Positions 1-9,278 of a DNA stretch of 64,000 nucleotides are shown here, in pieces. Origin of the DNA: Pseudoclavibacter soli DSM 23366. GTDB taxonomy: Bacteria; Actinomycetota; Actinomycetes; Actinomycetales; Microbacteriaceae. Within the stretch, counting starts at the first letter, position 1; the number at the start of each line of letters is the position of its first letter. Position numbers and translations under genes: made by a program. The DNA lies in assembly GCF_000423505.1 (NCBI RefSeq), contig NZ_KE384027.1:125140-189139 (forward strand). Direction: 5' to 3'. Under the pieces are notes generated by a model. It was not told the origin of the DNA. It ran no database searches and saw only the letters and a list, made by a program, of their open reading frames with translations.

Positions 1-150
1 GAGCTCCCCGCGAGAGCGGGGGTGATCCGTGGCGTGATCGTGGTCTGGTCGCGACGAAGATGAGCTCCCCGCGAGAGCGGGGGTGATCCCAAGACGTGCC
101 TTTCGCCTTATCAACAAGGTCGGAGCTCCCCGCGAGAGCGGAGGTGATCC
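1..150 (+). CRISPR. Distal end of a type I-E CRISPR array (3 repeats, 2 spacers)
   Basis: Three copies of a 28-bp repeat start at 1, 62 and 123. Each begins GAGCTCCCCGCGAGAGCGG and ends GTGATCC, with the inverted CCCCGC/GCGGGG arms typical of type I-E repeats. The period is 61 bp, leaving two unique spacers of 33 bp (29-61 and 90-122). The third repeat has one changed base in the second arm (GCGGAGG for GCGGGGG), as expected of the degenerate terminal repeat at the leader-distal end. The leader, newer spacers and cas genes should therefore lie to the left of the window. No cas gene is present here. The repeat class is established family knowledge; the orientation is inferred from the terminal variant and the similarity to E. 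coli-type I-E repeats. Confidence 0.93.
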
Positions 151-194
151 GGCCATCCAACCGATAAGCGGCGCCTGGCGCCAGGGGCCGTGAA

Positions 195-482
195 TCAGCG
201 GAAGAGGTCGTGCTCGTTGGCCTTGATCCAGTTCTGCTCGTTTTCGCCGAGGGTTGAGCGACCGCTGCCTCGCGTTGTTTCTGTGACCTCGCCCTTCAGT
301 GGGAGGGCAAGGCCGAGCAAGGCTGCCACGACAAGAATTCCCAGTGCGAGAGGGCGGTTGTTGGGGTTGGTGCTCACCCACCTCGAGGTTGCGGTGATCG
401 CAATGCCGCTGTAGATGATGCAGCGGCCTAAGCGCCAGAAGATCGGTCGAGCCGAATGTGTGTATGAGACCATTTTTGTCAT
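195..482 (-). CDS. Small membrane protein of unknown function (95 aa)
   Basis: The family is not recognised. The predicted protein has a hydrophobic segment at about residues 22-31 (IIYSGIAITA) and a clear membrane helix at about 47-64 (LALGILVVAALLGLALPL), followed by a polar tail of about 30 residues ending ANEHDLFR. The ATG at 482 was chosen because it lies one base after the TGA of the upstream gene (TGATATG) and has GAGGTG about 9 nt ahead of it; an earlier in-frame ATG at 500 would overlap the neighbour. Tight coupling suggests co-transcription with the Arg-rich membrane protein, and possibly with the broken LRV gene further upstream. It is real by context and hydrophobic pattern, but no homologue can be named. 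Confidence 0.55.
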   Translation of the reverse strand: MTKMVSYTHSARPIFWRLGRCIIYSGIAITATSRWVSTNPNNRPLALGILVVAALLGLALPLKGEVTETTRGSGRSTLGENEQNWIKANEHDLFR

Positions 483-483
483 A

Positions 484-945
484 TCAGCGCACCTCGTCAT
501 AGGGCGATTGCGGCGGGCGGATGGCCGGACGCAGCAGGTTGCGATCCACATTGATGTCGCCCACCGTGCCTGAGAACGGGCGTGGTGTGTAGCGCGCGCT
601 GGCGCGTAGCCTGCGACGTCGGAACCAGGATCGGCGCACTCTGGCGGAGCTGCTGCGGCGAACTCGCACCTTGGCCGAGGCCGACCGTTGGCGCTGGCGA
701 TGGCGCTGGCCTGGTGCAGGAATAAACAGAATGACGACCAACGCGATGGCGATGGCTGCGCCCAGTGTCCACTCTGGTGATGTGTGAAGCCATACTCCGG
801 CGCGCATAGTGCCGAGTGCGAGCACCCCGGCGATCGCGATTCGCCCGTACAGCGGTATCCCCCATGATTTGCTCATAGGAGAATCATAGATTCGATGGAG
901 TCGGAATCGGTGGAGCAGGCTCTCCCGCCGTATCGCCGACCTCAC
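484..945 (-). CDS. Membrane protein with Arg-rich tail, unknown function (153 aa)
   Basis: The family is not recognised. Two membrane helices are visible (about residues 34-52 and 59-76, the second WTLGAAIAIALVVILFIPA). They are followed by a strongly basic stretch of about 40 residues rich in Arg and Ser and a C-terminal tail ending QSPYDEVR. The GTG at 945 was preferred because GGGAGG sits 7 nt upstream; GTG at 966 and ATG at 876 (start of MSKSWG) are alternatives, but the ATG has no Shine-Dalgarno sequence. The gene starts about 32 bp after the stop of the broken LRV gene and abuts the next small membrane gene, so the three look like one transcription unit. The basic tail next to the membrane suggests a cytoplasmic region binding lipid head groups or nucleic acid; that is only inference. 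Confidence 0.55.
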   Translation of the reverse strand: MRSAIRRESLLHRFRLHRIYDSPMSKSWGIPLYGRIAIAGVLALGTMRAGVWLHTSPEWTLGAAIAIALVVILFIPAPGQRHRQRQRSASAKVRVRRSSSARVRRSWFRRRRLRASARYTPRPFSGTVGDINVDRNLLRPAIRPPQSPYDEVR

Positions 946-977
946 TGTCAAGCCTCCCGAAATCACGTCGTCGCAGC

Positions 978-2094
978 TCAGCGCCCATAAACGTACGGCT
1001 CGTGATCAAGTACCGAAGTGATCTCGAGGCCGTCATCGGTGAATTGCAGCTGGTAAGTGATATCTTCCGAAAGGTCGAATCGATAATCTGAATCCCACTC
1101 ATCGACGCTGTGCGTCATTTTCACTGTTGGGCCGGTTCCATTGCCTCCTGGTGCCGTGAGCGAGTGCCCCCACCCATCTATTGCCCCGCTGGGCAGTTCG
1201 AAGCCACTCGCGTCTTTATACATGGTCTCTAGCAGCGAGGTACCACCGGTATTGGGGCTGATCAATTCGCACTGGCCGAGCACTGTCAAACTGTCTCCGT
1301 TTGCGTTCGCTGTGTACACGCTCAGTGCCAACGGGTCATTCATGCCGACAGTCCCACCTCGACCGCCAAAGCCGCCGGTATACGCTTCCAGCTGTGTCAG
1401 CGTCACGATGTCGTTAGCTCCGTCGCCATTGACATCGCCCACGTAGGGGTCGATGGCGTAGGCAGCGCTTGACTCCTCGCGCTCATGGCCAGCCGAAAAC
1501 CCGTTGCGCGGAAACCCATCGATGTAGAGGCCGAGGGCACCTTCTGTCTGAGACTCAGCGTTGAGTACCTCGGTCGGGCTCCAGATGGCGCCGTCTTCAA
1601 AGTTCGTGGCCTCGTCAGGCAGCTCGGCATCCTCGGGCGTGCCTAAGAACCCGGCATTCTGCTCGATGAATTCGCGATCGAAGTCGGTGACGGGTGCGGT
1701 TTTGAGTAGCTCGAGTAGGGCGTCTTCGCTGAGGGATGCGTGGGCTGGTGCCGGAGGCGATTTGTCCGGCGAGGTCGGTGCCGCCTGCGGCGGTGACCCC
1801 GGTGCCGGCCTGTGTGGCGGCAAGGCCGGTGGTGGTGGCTGCGGATGCGGCGATGCCGGTGGCTGCTGGGCCGGCGAGGTAGCCGCGTTTTTGGTCTTGT
1901 TCGGGTTGCAGCCCGCGCAGCCATTGGGCCAGCTGCGGGTAGATGTTGGGGTGGGCGAGCAGGGGTGCGATCAGCTCGGGGTGTTCAGGTGCATGCGTGG
2001 CGATTTGCTGCGACTGTGCCGGGGTGGTGGTGAGCTCACGCACCTGCGCAAGCAGGGCATCCACCGGCTGATTTGGGTGTGGTTGTTCGGTCAT
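978..2094 (-). pseudogene. Broken LRV/FG-GAP-like membrane protein (internal deletion and frameshift)
   Basis: Residues 1-104 or so (ATG at 2094, MTEQPHPNQ) match the N-termini of the two intact paralogues at 20863-23814: a leucine-rich-repeat-variant block (VDALLAQVRELTTTPAQ) followed by an Ala/Thr/Gly-rich linker. After AAGGTDLAGQIASG the reading frame is lost. From about 1750 leftwards a different frame encodes the matching C-terminal domain (APAHASLSEDALLELLKTAP and a calcium-loop-like DVNGDGANDIVTL). The segment missing at the junction (about 1745-1755) corresponds to roughly 120 residues of linker plus the only membrane helix in the paralogues. The deletion thus both removes the membrane anchor and puts the halves out of frame. 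A short GC-rich match at the two deletion edges suggests recombination inside the repetitive linker. The C-terminal half is still open to the TGA at 978, so decay is recent. Confidence 0.8.
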
Positions 2095-2467
2095 TTCTCC
2101 CCCCGGATCGTCTGACGGTCGACAGGCTATCACGGGGGGCATGACAGAGCCACGGTGGTTGCTGTGGTACGCCGTCGAGTGTGCAGAAGAACCACCTATG
2201 TGAGGTTTCAGGTGTCACGACTTATGGTTTCGACGTGGTGAAATCGCATCTCGTGACACCTCTCTTGTGGCACTGCAGATTTGCGGTGCAAACGTGCGCA
2301 CGTGTACAGCAAACAGGCACATCAATCGTCATCAAGTGTCGGTGACAGAATGAACCCGCCTTGATCTTCAGGATGAGCTTGAAGTGAATCCAAGAATCAA
2401 TCGGGTTTTTGACGCGTGGAGGCCGAAATCGAGCCTTCATGTCGGTGGTTGGTGTTGGAATGTCAGT
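2095..2467. other. Intergenic region between divergent genes
   Basis: 373 bp between the broken LRV gene (minus) and the DUF222/HNH gene (plus). It should hold both promoters. The only clear structure is the 11-bp inverted repeat at 2210-2261. A minus-strand reading frame through 2222-2494 has no family resemblance or ribosome binding site and is not accepted. Confidence 0.5.
2210..2261. repeat. 11-bp perfect inverted repeat, 30-nt loop
   Basis: AGGTGTCACGA at 2210-2220 and TCGTGACACCT at 2251-2261 are exact reverse complements separated by 30 bases. It lies in the divergent intergenic region about 207 bp upstream of the DUF222/HNH start. It could be a bipartite operator, a stem, or a remnant of terminal repeats. 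There is no T-run, so it does not look like a standard terminator. Confidence 0.6.
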
Positions 2468-4342
2468 ATGAACGCCAAGGCACACGCACAACACGCGGCA
2501 GCTGGCGCCAGTGCGCTGGCGGCGGCGCTCAGCGAGCTGAACGCGGCCGCTGAACGTGTTGTGAGGCTGTGCGTTCGGGCCGATCAGTCTGGCGCTTGGG
2601 GGCAGTCCGTTCTCGCTGTGTTATCTGGTGGGGCAGGCCAGCCTGGGGCGTTTGCGCTGCACGACATGGCGGGCGTGCAGGTAGTGCACGCTGCGCAGGC
2701 GATCGAGCGGGTGAGCCGGCTGGTCTCGGCTGTGCAAGTGAGCTTGGCAGGTGAAGTGCAGGCGCGGTGCCAGTCTCCTGAGCTCGAGCCAACGCCGAGC
2801 GCTGCCGGAGCGGGCGTCGGCGTGGGTACGGGCACAGGTACTGCGACCACTACTGAGGCAGCAGCAGTGGTCGATCCGGCGAAAACCCCGACGACTGGTG
2901 CGGCTGTAAACGCGGCTGCAAGCGCTGGCGAATGGACAGTTCCGGGGCAGGGCAGCGCTGTTGCCGGTGCGGCGACTGACCTGCGTGAAGTGTTCGGGGT
3001 GCGAACGGCCTCGGCGCTCTTGCAGCAGGCATGCGGGGTGGGCGCACGAGTGGCACGGGGGCGTATACGTCTGGCCGAGCAGGTGCTGCCCAGGCGAAGT
3101 GACACGGGGATGATTCTGTCGGGGCTGCATCCCCGGGTTGGTGCTGCCATGTTCGCCGGGGCGATCAGCGTTGAGACAGCCCAGGTCATTGTCGGTGAGT
3201 TGCAGACTGTGGCCGATCGTGCGCACCCCGACGACCTCGCGGCCGCTGAAGCGCACCTTGTTGCTGAGGCGAGCTTCGAGTCACCGACGACTGCCGACGC
3301 AGGCGACGCGGCTGTTTCAGAGGCGGCTTCAGCACCTGAGCTGGCTGCGAAGGCGGGGTTGTCTGTGAAGGCGAGGTTGTCTGCGAAGGAGGGGCTGTCT
3401 GCGAAGCTGGGGCTGTCGCCCGAGTTGGTGAGAGTGCAGGCACAAGCGTGGCGTGATGCGCTTGATCCTGATGGGGTTGAGCCGAAGTTCGATACACAAT
3501 TGCGTCGCCGCTACCTCAGTATTTCGGCTACGCCTCGTGACGGCATGCACAGCATTTCAGGTGCGATACCGCCCGATGTCGCGGCCAAAGCTCTCGCGAT
3601 TCTGGGTGCGCTCACAACGCCAAGACGATCAACCGGCAGAGATAGTGCAGTCGACTTGGCGAGTGGGTTGGGCGATGTTCCTGCCGATAAGCGCACGGTC
3701 GGCGAGCGTCGGGCTGACGCATTTGCCGCGATGGTCGCTGCTCTGAGCAACGACACCACTATGTTCACCACTCCGCCGTCGGTGATCATCACGACGAGCG
3801 CAACGAGCGCAACGAGTGCTGGCACACTTGCGAGCAGCCCCGGCCGCATCAGCGGCATCGCCGAACTCGTGCCACCTTCGGTGATCGCTCAGCTGGCTGA
3901 CGACGGTGGCGTTCAACACGCCCAATCTGACCCTCGCGGCGCAGTGGTCGCGCTGAGCAGCGCACAACGGGTGTTCACCGCATCTCAACGCAAGGCGATG
4001 GTTGCCCGCGACGGTCATGAGTGTGTGATTCCAGGCTGTCGCATTCCGGCCATCGGCTGTGAAGCTCACCATGTCACCGCTTGGCAGCACGGCGGGCGCA
4101 CCAGCATCGACAACGGAGTGCTGCTCTGCTGGTGGCATCACCGCACCATAGACACCGGGCCCTGGCGCATCGACATGCAGCATCGCCGACCTGTTATCAC
4201 GCACAAGTACTGGCGCGGTCAATGCTGGCAACCGAGCGCTCACCATGCCACGACGGTTCGCGAGATCTCGTCGCGTGGCACGCAAATCCCTTCGCCTCGG
4301 CACCGAGTGAGCAGGCATCGTCATGAGGTCATGCAGACCTGA
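2468..4342 (+). CDS. DUF222 / 13E12-type HNH endonuclease-domain protein (624 aa)
   Basis: A member of the large actinobacterial DUF222-HNH family (13E12 repeat proteins). Its role in the cell is not established, though the HNH fold implies metal-dependent DNA cleavage or binding. The N-terminal two thirds is Ala-rich and carries the DUF222 region, followed by HNH at about residues 505-570: CVIPGC, EAHHVTAWQHGG, then LLCWWHHRTID, with the Cys pairs and the His residues expected of the motif. Residues 295-318 are four tandem six-residue units (KAGLSV, KARLSA, KEGLSA, KLGLSP). The ATG at 2468 (MNAKAHAQH) was chosen over GTG at 2384, which would add an atypical Trp-rich leader; the Shine-Dalgarno sequence is weak. 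The gene stands alone, with a large cell-wall protein downstream. Such genes are often multicopy and linked to mobile DNA, but no mobile feature is attached here. Confidence 0.87.
   Translation: MNAKAHAQHAAAGASALAAALSELNAAAERVVRLCVRADQSGAWGQSVLAVLSGGAGQPGAFALHDMAGVQVVHAAQAIERVSRLVSAVQVSLAGEVQARCQSPELEPTPSAAGAGVGVGTGTGTATTTEAAAVVDPAKTPTTGAAVNAAASAGEWTVPGQGSAVAGAATDLREVFGVRTASALLQQACGVGARVARGRIRLAEQVLPRRSDTGMILSGLHPRVGAAMFAGAISVETAQVIVGELQTVADRAHPDDLAAAEAHLVAEASFESPTTADAGDAAVSEAASAPELAAKAGLSVKARLSAKEGLSAKLGLSPELVRVQAQAWRDALDPDGVEPKFDTQLRRRYLSISATPRDGMHSISGAIPPDVAAKALAILGALTTPRRSTGRDSAVDLASGLGDVPADKRTVGERRADAFAAMVAALSNDTTMFTTPPSVIITTSATSATSAGTLASSPGRISGIAELVPPSVIAQLADDGGVQHAQSDPRGAVVALSSAQRVFTASQRKAMVARDGHECVIPGCRIPAIGCEAHHVTAWQHGGRTSIDNGVLLCWWHHRTIDTGPWRIDMQHRRPVITHKYWRGQCWQPSAHHATTVREISSRGTQIPSPRHRVSRHRHEVMQT
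3350..3421 (+). repeat. 18-bp tandem repeat, 4 units, in frame in the HNH gene
   Basis: Four consecutive 18-bp units (3350-3367, 3368-3385, 3386-3403, 3404-3421), each starting AAG and encoding K-x-x-L-S-x. The array is in frame, so copy-number change would alter linker length without a frameshift. Confidence 0.75.
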
Positions 4343-4519
4343 GCGTTTACGGGTGTGAATGTTTGGCAAGGTGAGCGCTGCGAGGCCATTTCCAGTTCAC
4401 TTTCCGGTCATAGGCACGACACCGCCCGAACACCTGTCGGACACGTTCCGGGCACGTCGAGTTCACGCTTGCCTCCTACGGTTTCAGGGTCTCACCTGTA
4501 CCCCCGAAGAGGAGCACCC

Positions 4520-7500
4520 TTGTCCCCCGAGCATATCCATCCCACTGCGCCCGAACCCGCACCGGCGCCTGCGCTCGAGACTGAGCCGTCGCGGCAGGTG
4601 TGTGATCACGCCGAACGCACTGGTCGCGCTGGTATTCTCTCGCGCATCCTGCGCGGCCTGACCGCATCAGCCGGCGTTGCCGCACTGATTGCCGCAACGC
4701 CAGGTCTGGCCGACCTCGGCGCGGCCGCAGCGCCAGCCGCCGTCACCGGGCCCATCGTCACCGAAATCCAGGGCGACAACACCGGGTATGACAACTTCGA
4801 GTACATCGAGCTGTATAACCCGCTCGAAGTGGCAGTCGACTTCGCGGCCGACGGCTTCAGCTTGGGCTATGACAACGGCGGCACCATCAAGACCCTTACC
4901 ACTGCGAACATGGACGGCACCGAGGGGTCGCCGAACCTGGTGCTGCAGCCGGGCGCCACGGTCATGCTGTGGCTGTCGTACAACGACGGCAAAAGAGTCG
5001 ACTCGTTTGCCAAGACCGAGCAGGAGTTTCGTGAGGCGATCAGCCTGAATGACTCCACGGTGCCCGTCGTGCGCCTGACCGGGCAAGGCGGTATCGCCAA
5101 TGGCGGCGAGCGTGGCGTCGTGGTGCAAAAGAATGGGCAGACCATCGCCGAGTCGTACCTGCCGGCGATCTCGCCGCAGGCGCCCGGCACCTCGACCCAC
5201 TTCGCTCTGCCGATCTCGCAGACCGACAAACACCTGAGCGTGTGGCAGCAGTCGGCAGACCCCACCCCTGGCGTGGTTGACAAAGCCCAGCTGGTGAACT
5301 CCAGCAGCGACGATGACGGCTCAGATGACGGCACCGGTGGCACCGACCCCGAAACACCGGTCGACACCGACCCCACGCCCGGCTTCGACCCGGTTGCCGA
5401 CCCCAGCGCCACCGGCTCGCCGCTGCAGATTACTGAGCTGCTGCCCGACAGCTCCAACGTCGGTGGTTCAGACGGTTACGAGTTCATCGAGGTGTACAAC
5501 TCATCCAGCACCGCCGTCGACTTCGCCGACTACGTGCTCACCTATCTGATCCCCATCGATTACGACAACAACACCACCGAAACGCTGTGGCCGTCGACGA
5601 AGCGCGATGTGGTCATCCAGCCGGGCGCCACGCTGGTGTTCTGGGTGAAGAACTCGGCCAATCAGCAGCTGACCGTCGATGACTTCAACACGAAGTTCGG
5701 CACGGCGCTGGTCGACGGCGAGACGATTGTCGAGGTGCAGTCGTCAGGCATGGCCAACGGCTCGATGCGCGGGGTCGCGCTGCGCACCAACACGGGGTAC
5801 ACCGTCAGCCGCGCGTATTACAACATGAGCGTGGGCCAGGGCACGAAAGACACGGTTGTCGATCAGGGCCTGCACTACACCGCGGGCACCGACGCCGATC
5901 GTCCCGAGGTGCAGCGCATTCTCGAAACCTCAGCGGCAACGCCCGGGCAGGTTTCGCAGCAGCAGGTGGGCACCAGCCTTATCGTCGCGCCCACCGACAC
6001 CACGTCACCGGTGATCGAAAACCGCACCACCGCATCCACCGATGGCACCGGCGACCTCACCATCTCGGCGCACATCACTGACAATCAGCAGGTGCGCACC
6101 GTCGAGCTGACCTACCGCAACAACGTCGACAACACTGATCGCACGCTGCAGCTCAAACGGGGCTCTGGCGATGTGTATTCAACGACGATTTCGTCGGGCG
6201 ATCTCGCCGGCAAATCGACGATCAGCTATCGATTCACGGCGACCGACGGGCTGTCCACTCCGGCTGAGGAGTCGGGCACTGTGACCATCGAGCGTGACGA
6301 CGCCGGGCCGGTGCAGCTGAATATCGCTGAAGGCCAGATTGTCGCGGGCAGTCTCGACATCGTGGCGAGCGGTGACGCGGGCGGTACAACGGTGGATGTC
6401 GATGGCCAGACCCAGCAGACGTCGCCCAGCCTGCCCAGTCAGCCGACCTTCTTGTTTGAGGCCACCAACACCGACGTGTTCTTCCGCAACGGGGTGAAAG
6501 TGGCCCTTGGTGAGGACAAATACGACGTGCTCAACATCTTCGATGACGGTACGTACTCGAATACCGTCACGATCAGTACGCCGGTGCCGCTGAGCTATCT
6601 GACCAAGGGCTCACCGGTGAAGCTCAGCATCTGGGCGGGCACCAAGGCTTGGCCTGATATCGACGAGAATGAGAACAACGACGATTTCGAGGTCAAGAAC
6701 CTGCGCCTTGTGCTGCCCGACGGCCGCACGCTGCGCTCGACGGAGTGGGCGGACGCTGACCAAGTGATCCAAATGGGCGACTCAACCGGCAAACACGATT
6801 ACATCGAGGGCACGTTCACCCTTGATGATGCTGACTTCAGCGGGGTTGGTTTCACGTGGAACACCGCCACCGTGGCTGACGGCATGCACACCATCACTGC
6901 GCGTTCCGGCGACGAGACGCTCACCCGGCAGGTGCTCGTCGACAACACCGCGCTGACGGTTTCGCCCTCGGTGACCTCAGATGCCGAGAGCGAGCAGGGT
7001 CTGCACGGGGCCATCACGCTCGACGCCTTGGTCAGCGATGGCGACGGCGACGTTTCTGGTGTGCCCGATGGTGCGGTGTCGGCAACGCTCGACGGTCAGA
7101 GTATCGAGCTGCCCTATGTCACCAGCAGCACCGATCTCGCTGCCGGCCAGCACACGCTGTCGGTGACCGCGACTGATGCCGCTGGCAACACCACCACTGA
7201 GACCCGCACGTTCACCACCATCGACGAGACGCCTTCTGCAGCCGAGCTCTCGGTTGGCAGTACCGCCACGATGAATGCCGACGGCACGGCGACGGTCGAT
7301 CTGCAGGCGACGGCGACCGACCCAACCGGTGGCAGCCTCACGGTCAACTTCAACGAGGGCTCGGCCGAACAACTCGGCGACGGGGTGCAAGTGGCCACTG
7401 GGACGACCAATGACGCTGCGGCGACCGACCGCTCGAGTGCGGTGGCGGTGAGCGCCGACGATTTAGCTCGGCTGACTGCTGCCGATGGCCAGGGCGTGAC

Positions 7501-9265
7501 GACCACCGGCACCGACGGACTGCCGTATCAGTTGTTCACGGTCACCGTGCCCGAGGGCGTGACCAGCGGCCAGGTGCGTGCCAACTGGACCGGGTCGAGC
7601 AACCCCAACGCGCAGGTGACCCTGTTCGCGTTGAGGTCTGATGGTTCGGCCTGGGACCAGGTTGATCGGCACTACACACCGGCTGACGACACCGGCGCGA
7701 ACTTCGATTTGAGCGGGTACGTCAACGTGGCGTCACACGCGAAGGATGGCGTGGTCACCCTGGTCGTGCAGCATTCAGACGGATGGTCGGGCGCCGACAC
7801 CACCACGAGAGACTCTGACGTGGAGGCGTATAACGCCGACGCCACTGACCGCAGTGACTACGACTTCACCCTGGCCTGGGAATCGGACACGCAGTACTAC
7901 AACGAGAACCTCACCCAGAACTTCAGGTACCAGCAAGACATTCATCAGTTCTTGCTCGATCAGCGCAAGAACCTGAACCTGAAGTACATGTTCCACACCG
8001 GCGACATCGTCGATGACTTCGACCAAGAGTATGAGTGGCAGAACGCCGATGAGGCATACAGCATGCTCGAAGAGGATGCCGACGGCAACCCGCTGGCATA
8101 CGAAGACCGTATTCCGTACGGCGTGCTCGCGGGCAACCACGACGTGGGTCACAAGTCAGACGACTACAGCACCTTCAGCACCTGGTTCGGGTCCGATCGC
8201 TTCTCGGGATCGCCGTGGTTCGGCGGCGACTACAACAACAATCAGGGTCACTACGACCTGTTCAGCGCCGGAGGCATCGACTTCATGGTGGTCTCGATTG
8301 GCTGGGACCCAGGCGATGAAGAGATCGCGTGGATGAACCAGGTGATCTCCGAGCATCCAGAGCGCACCGTGATTCTCAACCTGCACGAGTTCATGCTGAC
8401 CACCGGCGGCCTCGGCCCCATTCCCCAGCGCATTATGGATGAGGTGGTCGCCACGAACCCGAACGTCAGCATGGTGTTCTCGGGTCATTATCACGACGCC
8501 TACACGCGTCAAGACTCGTTCGATGACGACGGTGATGGGGTGAACGATCGCGTCGTGACCTCGATGCTCTTCGACTACCAGGGGCTCGAGCAGGGCGGTC
8601 TCGGGTACCTGCGGCTGCTGCACTTCGACAACGAGTCGCAGACCATGCGGGTGCGCACCTACTCGCCGAGTCTCGATGACTTCGACGCCGAAGAGCCCTC
8701 GCTGGCCGACACCAACGGCGACCTGAGCACGTATCAGGACTTCGCGATCTCGTATGCCGATCTCGGCATACAACCCCAGACCAAAACGCTGACGACTGAC
8801 TCGTTCACTGCGTCGGTGCTGAGCAATCGTGGCGTGAGCACTTTCTCGCGCATGGTCTCGACCTCCGGGGCGATCGCCTCGGTGACGACGCCCAGCGGAG
8901 TCACCGCCAGCACGCAGTGGACCGTGCCGGGGCCGGGCGTCTACGGCTGGTACGCCGAGGTCACCGGGCAGTACGGTGCGCAGCTGGTGTCGCCGGTGAT
9001 GACCTTCACCGTGCGCAGCGATGGCAGTGTTGTTGAGGGAGTGGCCGATCCGCAGGTCGACGACACGACCTCAGGTGAAGGCTCGAATACCGCGACAAGC
9101 GGGGGGTCGGGCAATGGTGACAGCGGTATCTCGGCAGACACCGGCGCGCAGACTGAACCCGCGCTCGCTGCCACCGGAGCCGATCAAGCGCTGCTTGGGG
9201 CGGGCATCCTGACGCTCATGCTGGGCGGCATGCTGCGTCTGCTGACCCGCCGGCGCGTGCGCTGA
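4520..9265 (+). CDS. Cell-wall-anchored lamin-tail-domain metallophosphatase (1581 aa)
   Basis: A secreted multidomain calcineurin-like phosphoesterase attached to the cell wall. TTG at 4520 is taken as start because AGAGGAG lies 5 nt before it. The N-terminus is a proline-rich lead, then a basic stretch and a hydrophobic segment (GLTASAGVAALIAATPGLADLG) that should act as signal peptide. Two lamin-tail (LTD) domains follow at about 78-250 and 300-485 (ITEL...YEFIEVYN). Ig-like/beta-sandwich modules fill about 490-1110. The phosphoesterase at about 1113-1400 keeps its metal motifs: WESDTQ, GDIVDD (about 1161), GNHD (about 1204), LHE and GHYH (about 1322). LAATG at about 1549, a hydrophobic helix and RRR at the end form a LAxTG sorting signal of the class E sortase type. 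Many bacterial LTD proteins are extracellular nucleases or phosphatases; nucleotide or phosphodiester scavenging is likely, but the substrate is unproven. A nested hairpin follows the stop. Confidence 0.88.
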   Translation: MSPEHIHPTAPEPAPAPALETEPSRQVCDHAERTGRAGILSRILRGLTASAGVAALIAATPGLADLGAAAAPAAVTGPIVTEIQGDNTGYDNFEYIELYNPLEVAVDFAADGFSLGYDNGGTIKTLTTANMDGTEGSPNLVLQPGATVMLWLSYNDGKRVDSFAKTEQEFREAISLNDSTVPVVRLTGQGGIANGGERGVVVQKNGQTIAESYLPAISPQAPGTSTHFALPISQTDKHLSVWQQSADPTPGVVDKAQLVNSSSDDDGSDDGTGGTDPETPVDTDPTPGFDPVADPSATGSPLQITELLPDSSNVGGSDGYEFIEVYNSSSTAVDFADYVLTYLIPIDYDNNTTETLWPSTKRDVVIQPGATLVFWVKNSANQQLTVDDFNTKFGTALVDGETIVEVQSSGMANGSMRGVALRTNTGYTVSRAYYNMSVGQGTKDTVVDQGLHYTAGTDADRPEVQRILETSAATPGQVSQQQVGTSLIVAPTDTTSPVIENRTTASTDGTGDLTISAHITDNQQVRTVELTYRNNVDNTDRTLQLKRGSGDVYSTTISSGDLAGKSTISYRFTATDGLSTPAEESGTVTIERDDAGPVQLNIAEGQIVAGSLDIVASGDAGGTTVDVDGQTQQTSPSLPSQPTFLFEATNTDVFFRNGVKVALGEDKYDVLNIFDDGTYSNTVTISTPVPLSYLTKGSPVKLSIWAGTKAWPDIDENENNDDFEVKNLRLVLPDGRTLRSTEWADADQVIQMGDSTGKHDYIEGTFTLDDADFSGVGFTWNTATVADGMHTITARSGDETLTRQVLVDNTALTVSPSVTSDAESEQGLHGAITLDALVSDGDGDVSGVPDGAVSATLDGQSIELPYVTSSTDLAAGQHTLSVTATDAAGNTTTETRTFTTIDETPSAAELSVGSTATMNADGTATVDLQATATDPTGGSLTVNFNEGSAEQLGDGVQVATGTTNDAAATDRSSAVAVSADDLARLTAADGQGVTTTGTDGLPYQLFTVTVPEGVTSGQVRANWTGSSNPNAQVTLFALRSDGSAWDQVDRHYTPADDTGANFDLSGYVNVASHAKDGVVTLVVQHSDGWSGADTTTRDSDVEAYNADATDRSDYDFTLAWESDTQYYNENLTQNFRYQQDIHQFLLDQRKNLNLKYMFHTGDIVDDFDQEYEWQNADEAYSMLEEDADGNPLAYEDRIPYGVLAGNHDVGHKSDDYSTFSTWFGSDRFSGSPWFGGDYNNNQGHYDLFSAGGIDFMVVSIGWDPGDEEIAWMNQVISEHPERTVILNLHEFMLTTGGLGPIPQRIMDEVVATNPNVSMVFSGHYHDAYTRQDSFDDDGDGVNDRVVTSMLFDYQGLEQGGLGYLRLLHFDNESQTMRVRTYSPSLDDFDAEEPSLADTNGDLSTYQDFAISYADLGIQPQTKTLTTDSFTASVLSNRGVSTFSRMVSTSGAIASVTTPSGVTASTQWTVPGPGVYGWYAEVTGQYGAQLVSPVMTFTVRSDGSVVEGVADPQVDDTTSGEGSNTATSGGSGNGDSGISADTGAQTEPALAATGADQALLGAGILTLMLGGMLRLLTRRRVR

Positions 9266-9278
9266 GTGCGACCTGAAT

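Noticed and set aside
1-2094. cas genes next to the CRISPR array
   Set aside because: The genes right of the array are small membrane proteins and a broken LRV gene; none has a Cas motif.
2222-2494. Minus-strand 90-aa frame in the LRV-DUF222 interval
   Set aside because: No ribosome binding site, Cys/His-rich without a recognisable motif, and it crosses the inverted repeat and the start of the HNH gene.
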